Below are positions 16,757 to 25,344 of a stretch of DNA of 48,042 nucleotides, one piece after another. Position 1 is the first letter of the stretch; the number at the start of each line of letters is the position of its first letter. This DNA comes from Paraburkholderia tuberum STM678 (GTDB lineage: Bacteria; Pseudomonadota; Gammaproteobacteria; Burkholderiales; Burkholderiaceae), in contig NZ_CADFGP010000053.1 of the NCBI RefSeq assembly GCF_902833905.1, positions 1 through 48,042 of the forward strand, written 5' to 3'. A model generated the notes under the pieces. It saw only the letters and a list, made by a program, of their open reading frames with translations. It did not search any database and was not told where the DNA came from. Position numbers and translations under genes: made by a program.

Positions 16757-16876
16757 CTGTTAAAACTATGCCGATCCGAAAGACTCGTGAGCGTCGTCTT
16801 ACTGGCTCTTCACAAGCATCATCGTGATCCCAGTCCCACCCTGATCGGCATTGCCAGGAATTCGGCATAGTTGCCG

Positions 16877-17385
16877 AACTTCGACTCCCGGATGGACAGT
16901 ATCCCGTTAACGAGGTCAACGTCGGACCGGTCGAGTCGAAGCGCTTCGCCTGGCCTGAGGCCCGTCGCTACAAGAAGCCCTATGAGCGTCGAATAGGTCA
17001 GTGCCCGCATGCCGGTTCGGGAGCGCAGTTGAGCGGCCTGGGTCATAAGCAGGTCAATTTCCTGCTCAGTGTATATATGCGGTGTATTGCGCCGTCTGCG
17101 GGCAGTCAGGAGTCCTGCTGGAGGAATCTGGTTTCGACTGTCAATGACGTTCATCCATCTGGCGAATCCTCTGACTTGGGAGAGGCGACGCCCCCAGGTG
17201 GCACGTTCGACGAGTACAGGAGTCGTCGCCCAGCGCAGAGCCAGATCGGTGGTAATGAACTCGGCGCCTTCGCGTTCCAGAAGATCAACGAAATGACCGA
17301 GTGCCAACGCAGGTTCATAGAATGACGCCCCGAGAGCACGGCGGACCGCCACGTACCGTGTGAGAGAGTCGCGGATCGCAGTCAT
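16877..17385 (-). pseudogene. ritB: outer RitB, N-terminal half
   Basis: The fragment begins at ATG 17385, overlapping the outer ritA stop (ATGA). It runs through L-V-A-T-G-L-R-P-G-E (Arg I) to I-R-E-S-K-F-G, where the inner RIT interrupts the catalytic-lysine strand. The reading frame then continues only a few codons into the inserted element before a stop. The other half is at 13014-13452. Confidence 0.92.
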
Positions 17386-18615
17386 ATTGCACCTCCTGCC
17401 ACGGGCCATGAGCGCGCGATTCCACGCAGGTCTTCAAACGCGACCTTTGCATAGATCGCGGTACTGTCCTGTGAGCGGTGTCGCAAGACCTCGGCTATTT
17501 CTGCCATCGAGGCACCGTGGCGAATCATCGTCGTCGCCAGACCGTGACGGAATAGATGTGCGGCGCCCCGGCACGCGGGGCTGAAACCGGCACGCGCGAA
17601 GGCCAGATGAACAATCTTGCCAATGGCCGCCGGTCCAGCCAAACCAACGCGAGGTGCCCATATGCGAAGAAAGACGCGGCGCGATGCGCTCGCTCCGCGA
17701 CCATCGCGGAGGTATATTGCGATTGCTTCTCCAACCTCCGATGGAAGGGGGACATGCTCGACCATTCGCCCCTTGCCATGAACGACGAGTTCTCCCGAAC
17801 GCCAGTGAATGTCGTCAAGCTCGATTGCGACGATTTCTCCGGCACGTAGACCGAGCCGCGCCAACAACAGCAGGATTGCATAGTCGCGGCGCCCAGTCGG
17901 AGTCGAGCGGTCTGCAGATGCAATGAGGGCTTCTTGCTGCTCAGGCGTGAGGAACGTCGGCACAGTCGACTGTCGCCACTTACGAACCGAAGGCACTGAC
18001 TCATACAGGTCTCGGGCCGTATCGCCGCGCAAAAACAGGAAATGGCAGAACGAGCGAAGCGCAACTGCCACCAGCCTCGTGTACTCCGCCGATTGACCTT
18101 TGCTGTAGGCAAGGAAATGATCTCGGATCGTTACGGCGTCAAATGCATCGGGCAATATACTTCCGTCGTTGGCCGAGTGGCTGTCGAGAAAGTCGCGAAT
18201 GAAGGGGCCGTAGACGAGCAGAGAGTTCTTAGCGAGTCCACGATCCTGCCTCAGATAGTCCAGGTATCGGCGATAAATGTGCGCGATCGCGGACTGGCCG
18301 CCCCAACGTCGGCGAACACACAATGGCTTCCGCGCGCAGATAGGCGAGAAACTGCCGTAATGTGGGACGCGCACGCTGGACGCGATCTCGTGATGCGTCG
18401 ATCATGCGCTTCATAAAACGAGCCGTGACAGACTCATCGAGATCAATCAGGTCGATGTTCCTGTTCTTCATCCACCCAGAGAACGCACACAGGACTCTTC
18501 GTTTCTTGCGAAGCGATACCTCGGAATAGTGTGCCGTCCGTAGACGATCAAGAAATGCATCGATGTGATGAGCCGGCAGCCCGCCGGATTCGCTGACTGT
18601 GCGTGTCGCATTCAT
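17382..18615 (-). pseudogene. ritA: outer RitA, frameshifted
   Basis: The N-terminal part (start ATG 18615, MNATRTVSESGG) reads to about 18320. There the frame changes at A-E-A-I-V-C, and the remaining part continues in another frame from R-R-W-G-G-Q-S-A-I-A-H to the end. Catalytic motifs are intact in the second part: L-G-L-R-A-G-E, V-H-G-K-G-R, AAHLFRHGLATTM, L-R-H-R-S-Q-D-S-T and AIYAKVA. A single-base insertion or deletion explains it. A sequencing error cannot be excluded, but the element is already dead through its split ritB. Confidence 0.88.
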
Positions 18616-18770
18616 CTGATCTCTCCTGGCCAGCACCATAGCCAGCCTGAGAAATCATACGTTTATGCCGACACAGCGATCATGAAAGGCCATACCCATC
18701 GCCACGCGCATGCATGACGCGGCATAATTGGGGAGTCGGCATAATTGGGTTCATGCCGCTAATGGCATGA

Positions 18771-20119
18771 CAGGGGTTGTTCGATATGGGCCAGTTGCCG
18801 TCTTCAACGTAACGGATCAGCTTCGGCCACTGCCCGTGCAGATAGGTCAGCGCCTTGCCGAGCAGACTGTTGGGGACGACGCCAGGCGAGTGCTCAAGCA
18901 TCAGCTTTTCGATAACATCGAGTACGCACGCGCTGTATCGTCGCCGCAATCGCTGTCGTCGCCCAGCCGTCCACGTCTGGCTTCGCGCTTCGGCCGCGAA
19001 CAGTTTTCCGATCAGGCTGATGAAGCGTGTCGCGAGCAGATCGGGCGGGCGCGCTGCTTTGGGGACATTGTCTTCCGCCTTCACAAAGTACCGTCTTGCG
19101 TGCGTCCAGCATCCGAGGTGCACGAGCTGGTACTGTTCAGCGATGCCGTTGTAGGGTTCGTATCCATCGGTCATCAGGGCGGCACCTTTACGGACACCGG
19201 CAAACAGCCTGTCAGCCAGCCTGGCGCCACGACCTGGCGTATAGGTGAAGCAACGGATGGGGATGCCCGAACCGGTCATCTGCGCCCACAGATAGCTTTT
19301 CGTTTGCGGCTTTCGCCCTTGCTCCTTCAGGACCTGGAACGTCGTCTCGTCGCCGTAGATCAGTTCGGCATCGAGCAGCGCATCGCGCATCAGGTTGATG
19401 ACGGGTTGCGTCGCAAGACCGACGCGGACCATGCTCGCGGCAATCGTGTTCGACGAGATGTCGCCGCCGAAGCGACGCAGCAGACCGGCCTGGCGATAGA
19501 GCGGCATGCCGAACTGGTACTTGCCGGTGGCGATCCACGCGAGCGCCGATTCACTCAGCAGCCCCCGCGGGATGATACGGGGCGGTGCCGGCGTAACCTT
19601 GATGCCGAGATCGCAACATGGGCAGGCGTACTTGATACGCTGATGCTGGGTGACTCGCAACTGCTCGGGAATGACATTGAGCTGCTCACTGATCTCGACG
19701 CCGATCTCGACGAGCGCGTGTCCGTCGTGATCGCAGAAGCGCTCTGCCTCAGGGAGTTCGTGTCGCACGACATCACGCGGCAGATTGGGATCGAGAGGCT
19801 TGCGGTGGCCGCGCTTCTTGCGCTTGTGGGCCGCGACCTCGGTTCCGGGGGTATCTTCCTGCGCGGGAGTGGCGTTCGCACCGAGCGCTTCGGCTTCGTT
19901 GAACAGGCCGAACTGGTCCGAGGCACGCGCTTCGCTTTTCGCGCCAAACAGTTCGCGACGGTAAGCGCGCAGTCGTTCCTCGGCGAGATCGCGCTCAGCT
20001 GTCACGAGGCGCAGTGCGCTGCGAACCTCCTCATGATCGCGCTGAAGCGAACCATAGGCCTCTCGCATCGCGAGCAGTGCCTTGAGTTCGTCGGCGTCGA
20101 TGATCACGTTGATCGGCAT
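18771..20119 (-). pseudogene. IS66 transposase TnpC, N-terminal and central part
   Basis: About 450 residues of a DDE transposase of the IS66 family. It comprises an N-terminal coiled-coil/leucine-rich segment, a zinc-finger-like Y-A-C-P-C-C-D-L-G-I, and the first catalytic region L-I-Y-G-D-E-T-T-F-Q-V-L. The second acidic region is A-L-M-T-D-G-Y-E-P-Y, with W-T-H-A-R-R-Y-F typical of the family. The authentic frame ends at N-W-P-I-S-N-N-P-C, where the outer RIT is inserted; the open frame then runs about 30 codons into the RIT end. The rest is at 11691-11928. Confidence 0.93.
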
Positions 20120-20149
20120 ACCGCTTAGACCGGCACGCCGGTGACGTGT

Positions 20150-20506
20150 TCAGCTCACGCGTGCATAATTTCGACTGGGATGTCGCTGGACTGCGGCAAT
20201 GTCGATGCCCTCGATAAGCCAGTGCAACTGCTCGACGCTCAGTGTCGCGACCCGGTTCGCGCTGTCAGGCCACACGAAGCGATCGTTTGCCTCGAGTCTC
20301 TTGAGCATGAGCCAGAAACCGTTGCCTTGCCAGCCCAGGATCTTGATGCGATCGCATCTCCGGTTGGTAAACACATAGAGCGAGGAATCCATCGGGTTCA
20401 AATGCATGGCCTGCTCCACGAGAATCGACAGGCTGTTCATGCCATACCGGAAGTCGACGGGTTCCCGATGCAGGTAGACCTTCAGGCCTTCGTCGAACCG
20501 GAACAC
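20150..20506 (-). CDS. IS66 TnpB-like protein
   Basis: A 118-residue protein with the classic IS66 Orf2 pattern. It begins MFRFDEGLKVYLHREPVDFRYG, then M-N-P-M-D-S-S-L-Y-V-F-T-N-R-R-C-D-R-I-K, and ends with L-S-V-E-Q-L-H-W-L-I-E-G-I-D. It is an accessory protein needed with TnpA and TnpC for IS66 transposition; its biochemical role is unclear. The start overlaps the end of tnpA and about 30 bp separate it from tnpC, giving a compact operon. The last residues are unusually polar for the family but no frameshift is evident. Confidence 0.93.
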   Translation of the reverse strand: MFRFDEGLKVYLHREPVDFRYGMNSLSILVEQAMHLNPMDSSLYVFTNRRCDRIKILGWQGNGFWLMLKRLEANDRFVWPDSANRVATLSVEQLHWLIEGIDIAAVQRHPSRNYARVS

Positions 20507-21099
20507 GGCATCCTCCCCAGCATCTGGACCACGGCGGTCAGTTCGTCGATGCTCGCCTCGCCGAGATCAAACTCGACGCCGTTGGACAGTCGCACATGCA
20601 GTGCGAGCGTCAGCGATGGCGATGGCGATGGCGATGGCGATGGCGATGGCGATGGCGACGGTGACGGTGACGGCGACAGCGACAGCGACGGCGGTGCGGT
20701 TGGCAGTGCTGGTGGTGCTGCAACGACAGGCACGAATGCCGTGGGCGAGGCGACAGGTGGGGAGCGTTTGCGCGAACCCGGGATGTCAATGGGCGCGCCA
20801 TCAATCACCGCGAGCGCGCCCTCCAGTACGATTTCCTCCGGGGCATGCGGACGTTCCTGTTCGCCGGTAGCATCATCCTGCGATGCCGGGGAGATGCCTT
20901 TCTCGCGCTCCAGCAGGTACTTCGTGATCCACTTGCGTAGCAGGTTGGCGTTGATCCCGTGCTCCTGCGCCAGGCGGGCAACCGACACACCAGAACGCAG
21001 CGCTTCCTCAACGAGCGCACGCTTGCCTTTATCGTCGTAACGACGGCGACCGTCGCTGCTGCGTCGAACTACTCTTAACTCTGGATCTTTGTCAGCCAT
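20482..21099 (-). CDS. IS66 TnpA-like protein with Ser-Pro repeat linker
   Basis: A 205-residue accessory protein. The N-terminal helix-turn-helix region (R-R-R-Y-D-D-K-G-K-R-A-L-V-E-E-A-L, then V-A-R-L-A-Q-E-H-G-I-N-A-N-L-L-R-K-W) resembles IS66/IS3 Orf1 DNA-binding domains. The C-terminal HVRLSNGVEFDLGEASIDEL is shared with the copies at 10696 and 41830. Between them lies a long Pro/Ser linker encoded by tandem CGATGG hexamers (seven perfect units at 20614-20655 on the plus strand), giving a run of Ser-Pro dipeptides. The other copies lack that long run, so the linker length is probably variable. A 13-bp inverted repeat begins at the ATG. Confidence 0.9.
   Translation of the reverse strand: MADKDPELRVVRRSSDGRRRYDDKGKRALVEEALRSGVSVARLAQEHGINANLLRKWITKYLLEREKGISPASQDDATGEQERPHAPEEIVLEGALAVIDGAPIDIPGSRKRSPPVASPTAFVPVVAAPPALPTAPPSLSLSPSPSPSPSPSPSPSPSPSPSLTLALHVRLSNGVEFDLGEASIDELTAVVQMLGRMPCSGSTKA
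20614..20691. repeat. CGATGG hexanucleotide tandem repeat
   Basis: Seven perfect CGATGG units (20614-20655) are followed by degenerate CGACGG, TGACGG and CGACAG units. They encode the Ser-Pro linker of the IS66 accessory protein on the minus strand. Because the unit is six bases, changes in copy number keep the reading frame. Confidence 0.95.
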
Positions 21100-21131
21100 A
21101 GGTGTCCACCTCCGAATAGGTGGACACCTAT
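21098..21131. promoter_or_regulatory. IS66 tnpA operator-like inverted repeat
   Basis: ATAGGTGTCCACC (21098-21110) and its perfect complement GGTGGACACCTAT (21119-21131) flank an 8-base spacer directly at the tnpA start. The decayed IS66 at 10.6 kb has a related palindrome at the same position, suggesting an autoregulatory site. Confidence 0.6.
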
Positions 21132-21181
21132 GCTCCTCGCTCCTGTCCCCAGCGGCTAGACGCCGAAAATGGATCGCTTAC

Positions 21182-21800
21182 AAACGACCTGCAAGACCGC
21201 CTCGGCGATGGCCGCGTCCGCGCGTGTGCCACCGAACGCAATACAACGCGGTTGTCCCTTGTCCAGCCAGCCGCGATGACAGCTATAGCGCAAGGCGTCG
21301 TGCCTGTTACCCGTGTAGTGTAGCGTCAGCCTGCTCGCGCAGCGCCGGCAGCGCAACAGTCCCGCCAGCAGGGCCTCACCGTTCTTCGGGGCGCCAGCGT
21401 GTCCGGCCAGACGCAGGTTGCCACTGATCGTGCACTGGATCCGTTCGAATTCCTCCCAGTCAACGTACCCGTCGTGGGCATTGGGAATGAGCGCAAGCCA
21501 CTGATCCCGCGGTTCGCGGCGATCACGTTTGCGCGGTTCCCCAGGCTCGTAATGGATCGCGCATTCGGTCTTGCCATATGCATACGTGCCACCGTAGATC
21601 GAGTTGGTCAGGATCCGGTACACCGTGCCGTAGCTCGGCCGTTTCCATTGGATTTCGCCGCGCGGCGTGCATGCCGGCAACTGCAGGCCGTGCTCCAGGA
21701 ACCATAACAACGTCTGACGCACCGAACCAATCGCGCCGAACTGGCGGAATACTGAGCGGATGGCGTCCTGCACGCGCAAATCCGGATCCTTCTCCAGGCG
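21182..21800 (-). pseudogene. large serine recombinase fragment
   Basis: About 200 residues of a large serine recombinase. The recombinase domain reads V-Q-D-A-I-R-S-V-F-R-Q-F-G and P-S-Y-G-T-V-Y-R-I-L-T-N-S-I-Y-G-G-T-Y-A-Y-G. The zinc-ribbon is L-L-R-C-R-R-C-A-S-R-L-T-L-H-Y with a later Y-S-C-H-R-G and P-R-C-I. The N-terminal catalytic serine domain is absent; the left-hand (N-terminal) boundary is at about 21800, where ATPase/TPR sequence begins. The C-terminus is cut by the right end of IS66 at 21181, and the apparent stop lies in IS66 DNA. It is non-functional. Confidence 0.88.
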
Positions 21801-23317
21801 CGGAGCGCCTGGACGACGCATTGGACCATCTCGTCGGTGCCGAACTGGTGTTCCGGCACGGGGCACCACCGGATGCGGAATACACCTTCAAGCACGCCCT
21901 GGTGCAAGATGCCGCGTACAGCTCCCTGCTGCGGGACCGGCGACAGCAACTGCATGCCCGCATCGCCATGGAGCTCGAGAATCATTTTTCTGACGTAGCG
22001 GAGCAACAACCGGAAATCCTGGCTGAACACTGCGCCCAGGCCGGATTGACTGCAAAGGCAGCCCGGCTGTGGCTGCGTGCCGGTCACAATACTGCAAAAC
22101 GCGCCGCACATCGGGAGGCGTCGGTCTTGTTCGAGAAAGCCCTGACTGCCCTTGCGGTCCTGCCGTCCTCGGCCGACACACTCGGAGAAATCATCGACAT
22201 CCGATGGGATCTTAGCCACTCCCTGCATGCGCTCGGAGAAGTGACACGGAACCGCGCGAATCTGGAGAACGCGAAAGATGTTGCCGAAGGGCTTGGTGAC
22301 GAGGTACGCCTATCGCGTGTTCTATCAAGGCTGGCTTTCGCGCTCGGTTCGCTAGGCGATTCGATCGGCGCCGTCGAGGCAGGGGAACGCGCCCTCGCGT
22401 TGACGGAGCGGCGAAGCGACCCCGATGCGAAGGCTTGGGCGACCATGATGCTGGCACGATCACGGTATGGCTGCGGAAACTATGAGCGCGCGATGGTGCG
22501 TGCTCGGCAGGCGCTGGCACTCCTACATGAAGGCCATGGCCACGGCCTCGGACCCGATGAGACTTACGTGAAATACACGCGCGTCAACGCTCGTATCTGG
22601 CTGGTGCTGTGTCTTGCCGAACTTGGCCGGTTCGACGAGGCTGCTGCCCTTGGACAGGAGGCGATGGACATGGCCCGAGGGATAAATGAGCCAGAGCAAC
22701 TGATCTTTGCTGGCCACGGTGTCGGACGGATGCACCTTGTTCAAGGCAATCTCGACGTTGCTGTCGAGACACTTGAGCCCGCATTGGCCATGTGCAAGGC
22801 TGAGTTTCCATACTACGTTCCCCGAATAGCCTCCTGTCTGGGGGCGGCGTATGGCTCGCTGGGCCGGACCAAGGAGGCACTGGTTCTTCTGAAAGAGGCA
22901 GTTCGCCAGGCAGCGGCGAGCAATTTAACGTTCGGACATTCGCTCGTGCTCTCGATTTTCGGTCGAGTGTGCCAGCTCGCTGGTCGAGAGGATGAAGCCC
23001 TTGCTCATGCACATCATGCCATTGACCTGGCACGAGCCTCCGGCGAACGAGGCAACGAGGCCTGGGCCGGGTGCCTGTTGGGCGATCTTGTCTCGGATGG
23101 CAACGCTACTGCACCTCGGATTGAGGATGCTCACAATCACTATCGCATGGCGTTGATGATCGCCCACGACCTCGGAATGCGTCCTTTGCAAGCACAGTGC
23201 CTATATGGCCTGTCTTGGCTGCAAAAGATGGGCGGAGATAAAGCATTGGGCGAGAGAAGTGCAGCAGACGTCGCATCGCTTTGCCGGGAAATGGGCATCA
23301 AACCATTGACTGGCTGA
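21800..23317 (+). pseudogene. C-terminal part of an adenylate-cyclase-like ATPase/TPR protein
   Basis: About 500 residues. They start within the family segment L-D-H-L-V-G-A-E-L-V-F-R and continue with Y-T-F-K-H-A-L-V-Q-D-A-A-Y-S-S-L-L, a stretch typical of proteins with a class III cyclase domain, an AAA-type ATPase and TPR repeats. Repeated A-E-L-G-R-F-D-E-A, G-R-T-K-E-A-L-V-L-L and G-R-E-D-E-A-L-A-H-A-H helices form the TPR-like array. The cyclase and ATPase domains are missing; the 5' side is fused to an antisense serine-recombinase fragment. The C-terminus ends about where an IS6 remnant begins. It is probably a relic of the pre-insertion locus. No start codon with a clear ribosome site is seen at the junction. 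Confidence 0.75.
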
Positions 23318-23652
23318 ACATCGTCACGACCACCTCCTCCAGGTGCCACTTGTCGCCGCGACCCGGCGCTGTCGAACGGATACGCTTCGCGACCGCCAGA
23401 CCGAACTTCGTCGCCCAGCACCGCACGTTTCGTACGTAAGCTCGATTCCCCGTGCCGCCAGCATCTCCTCAACCATGCGCAGGCTGAGCGGGAAGCGGTA
23501 GTACAGCCACACCGCGTAGCTGATGATGTCCGGCGGAAATCGATAGCCCTTGAACGAAATCGGCGCCTCGGCCGACAGCAAAACGGAAACGGAAGCTTTC
23601 TTTATGCCCCATTATATTCGTCGACCCCGGCGCCAACTTGACAATACCCCCT
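23315..23652 (-). mobile_element. IS6-family 5' remnant
   Basis: The minus strand encodes F-K-G-Y-R-F-P-P-D-I-I-S-Y-A-V-W-L-Y-Y-R-F-P-L-S-L-R-M-V-E-E-M-L, the N-terminus of an IS6-type transposase. A one-base frameshift at T-Y-E-T then leads to R-C-W-A-T-K-F-G-L and D-K-W-H-L-E-E. The gene is cut at about 23315 before the catalytic core is complete. The terminal repeat (minus strand GGGGGTATTGTCAAGTTGGC) lies at about 23633-23652 and interrupts the tail of the lysozyme gene. Confidence 0.85.
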
Positions 23653-25220
23653 CGTGTCCAGTGTCGAGATTCCGACTGCCTGCTACGCGCGAAAACTGAC
23701 CTAAATCGGTAGCGTTCCCGTTAAATACATCGAAGTCCGCCGGGTCGAGGCTGCGTTTCAGGTGATCGGAACGCTGCCAGAAGGCAAAACTCGTCCACGG
23801 AGGGGGCACGCGTGGCTGGCGGCCCTGGGTCCAATCCGCAATCCAGAGGGGATAGCGAGCGAATGCCGGCGAGTTCAGGTACCGCTGACCAAAGGCCCAA
23901 TCCGTGTAGATCACAGGCGTACACTTCATCGTCTGTGAGACGTGCTTAAGCGCCGCAATGATCGTGCGCTGGACCTGCTCTACGGGAGGATAGGCCTGAG
24001 GCTTGTTGAGTCTCATTTCTTCGAAGTCAATGGTCAGGCAGAGATCTCGCGCTCGGGCCTCGCCCAGAGCTCGCACCGCACCGTCGACCTGCTCGACGGG
24101 GTCCTCGTCGAGCCGCAGGAAGAGATAGCCGCCCCGGTACAACGAACGGTGTCCCATGATCGCCCAATTGATGCTGAATTCCGGGTCAAGCCGGGTTCCA
24201 TACGCGACTCGGGCAAACGCAAAGTCGAGATGCCGCACCGCGGCAAAAGACGGCCTCCGCGCCGGCCTTGCCTCCTCCGGACCATTGCGACACATCCAGG
24301 CCGTGGGCGTTGCCTGGCATGCTGTCCACCTTTACCACGGCGTCGTCGCCGTTTCGCAAGGGAAGAACGCCTGTCGCATCCAGCGCGCCAAGAGTTGGTG
24401 CAGCCACGGCGGCGCGCGGCGCGGGCGCCGGCAACGCGTTCGAAGCTACGCCGGTGGAAGCCGGCTGGGTCGTAACCGACCCGCGACCAACCGGTTGTGA
24501 CGCGACTGCAACTGGGGCAGAAGACGACACGCGGCCGACCGCGGCGGAACACGCCGTCGACACGCCAAGCATCAAGGCGGAATTCACCTCATCCGGTATG
24601 CGAAAGCACCACGCAGCGATCGCGGTCAAAGCGCTTGCGCCGAGGACGACCGCGGCGGCGATCGTCCCCGCCCGCGGCAGAACGCGCCGGCGCCGGGTCG
24701 ATGCATCTGGCGTCGTCTCGGCAGAACCTGGCGCGTTGTCCGACTGCGTATCCGTTGAACCATGAGTCAACGCATCATGTTGTCGCTCGCGGGCGCTTCC
24801 ATGAGGGGGCGCCAGATCGCGCGGCGTCGGTGGTGCAAGCGCCGCCTGCAACGCCGCTCGCTCCGGTGCGCGCAGCATCAGCATGCCGTGCGTGGCGCTG
24901 CTGATCAGGTCGTACGCGTCCTGCGACAAGCAGATGCTGCGGTAAACGACCTCCCCCTTCTGGTTCAAAATTGTTGCCGGGTCATCGGTATAGTCCCCGG
25001 CGGAATTGATCACGATCCGAGGACGACCGGTCGCGACCTCCACGTGGGGATCCTGAAATGCCGCGCCGATACAGCGCACCTGTCCGCGCTGCGTTGATGA
25101 TGTCTGAAATCTGAAGGCGAACCCATCTGCCACCAAGCCTTCGATTAACATCGCAAGCGCCAGCGTACGCTCGAAGCCACTGAGTGAGCGCGTGAGGCGG
25201 TCAATATTCGATACAGTCAT
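23653..25220 (-). pseudogene. GH25 lysozyme-like protein with N-terminal extension, frameshifted
   Basis: The first about 310 residues contain an unrecognised N-terminal domain, a Pro/Ala/Thr-rich linker and a hydrophobic segment (AGTIAAAVVLGASALTAIAA). The GH25 domain then begins at G-N-A-H-G-L-D-V-S-Q-W. At about 24250-24275 the frame changes and the catalytic domain continues as F-A-A-V-R-H-L-D-F-A-F-A-R-V-A-Y-G-T, the C-L-T-I-D-F-E-E acidic motif, P-V-I-Y-T-D-W and P-L-W-I-A-D-W. GH25 enzymes cleave peptidoglycan between MurNAc and GlcNAc. The single transmembrane segment suggests membrane anchoring or delivery of the enzyme. The C-terminus is cut by an IS6 end. A one-base shift could be a mutation or a sequencing error. 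Confidence 0.78.
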
Positions 25221-25344
25221 GACATGGTGTGGCGAGGATGCGCATGATCGCTTCCGGTTAGGGACGGTCGGCAGCTGCCTCGCCGTCGGCTGCTGACAGC
25301 GATGCTAGGCGGCGGGCATCGGAGACGACTCTAATCGTCCTGTG

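Larger units (their letters stand above)
13453..16870 (+). mobile_element. inner RIT element, complete
   Basis: A complete recombinase-in-trio element of 3418 bp, inserted in ritB of the outer RIT in the opposite orientation. Direct TTGCCG repeats flank it (13447-13452 and 16871-16876). The ritA end carries a 20-bp perfect palindrome CTACGCCGCTAGCGGCGTAG at 13453-13472, then boxes at 13479 (CTATGCCG) and 13496 (CTATGCAT). The ritC end carries boxes at 16863-16870 and 16846-16853 in inverse orientation. Removing it plus one 6-mer restores the outer RitB codons S-K-F-G-K-S-R-F. All three recombinase genes are open, so it could be active. Confidence 0.92.
11929..18770 (-). mobile_element. outer RIT element (recombinase in trio), interrupted
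   Basis: Three tyrosine recombinase genes in the order ritA-ritB-ritC lie on the minus strand, bounded by 32-bp terminal inverted repeats (11929-11960 and 18713-18744) with 30 of 32 matches. The ritA end extends a further 26 bp to a terminal palindrome (18751-18770). Flanking 6-mers are CAAGGG (11923-11928) and CAGGGG (18771-18776). Excising the element and one 6-mer restores the TnpC frame N-N-P-C-E-N. Without the inner RIT the body is 3418 bp. It is inactive: ritA is frameshifted and ritB is split. Confidence 0.9.
11621..21181 (-). mobile_element. IS66-family element split by nested RIT elements
   Basis: The left terminus GTACGCGATCCATT (plus strand at 11621) and the right terminus GTAAGCGATCCATT (minus strand from 21181) form terminal inverted repeats. 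The element encodes tnpA, tnpB and tnpC on the minus strand. Removing the inserted RIT material (11929-18776) leaves about 2713 bp, a normal IS66 length. The eight bases outside each end differ, so no target duplication remains, which suggests later rearrangement. The right end cuts a serine-recombinase gene. Confidence 0.85.

Noticed and set aside
18728..20128. Long plus-strand open frame of 466 codons across the IS66 transposase
   Set aside because: It is antisense to tnpC, whose motifs are clear on the minus strand; high GC gives long antisense frames.
20614..20691. Short tandem array as a CRISPR
   Set aside because: The units are six bases with no spacers and lie in coding DNA.
20141..21040. 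Plus-strand open frame with Gly-Asp repeats
   Set aside because: It is the antisense shadow of tnpB and tnpA; the Gly-Asp run is the complement of the Ser-Pro linker repeat.
10614..21181. One single composite transposon bounded by IS66 copies
   Set aside because: The left IS66 is a decayed fragment in the opposite orientation and only about 380 bp lie between it and the next IS66 end, so there is no cargo segment.
21578..21800. N-terminal extension of the TPR protein
   Set aside because: These codons overlap recognisable serine-recombinase sequence on the other strand; the TPR family similarity starts only after about 21800.
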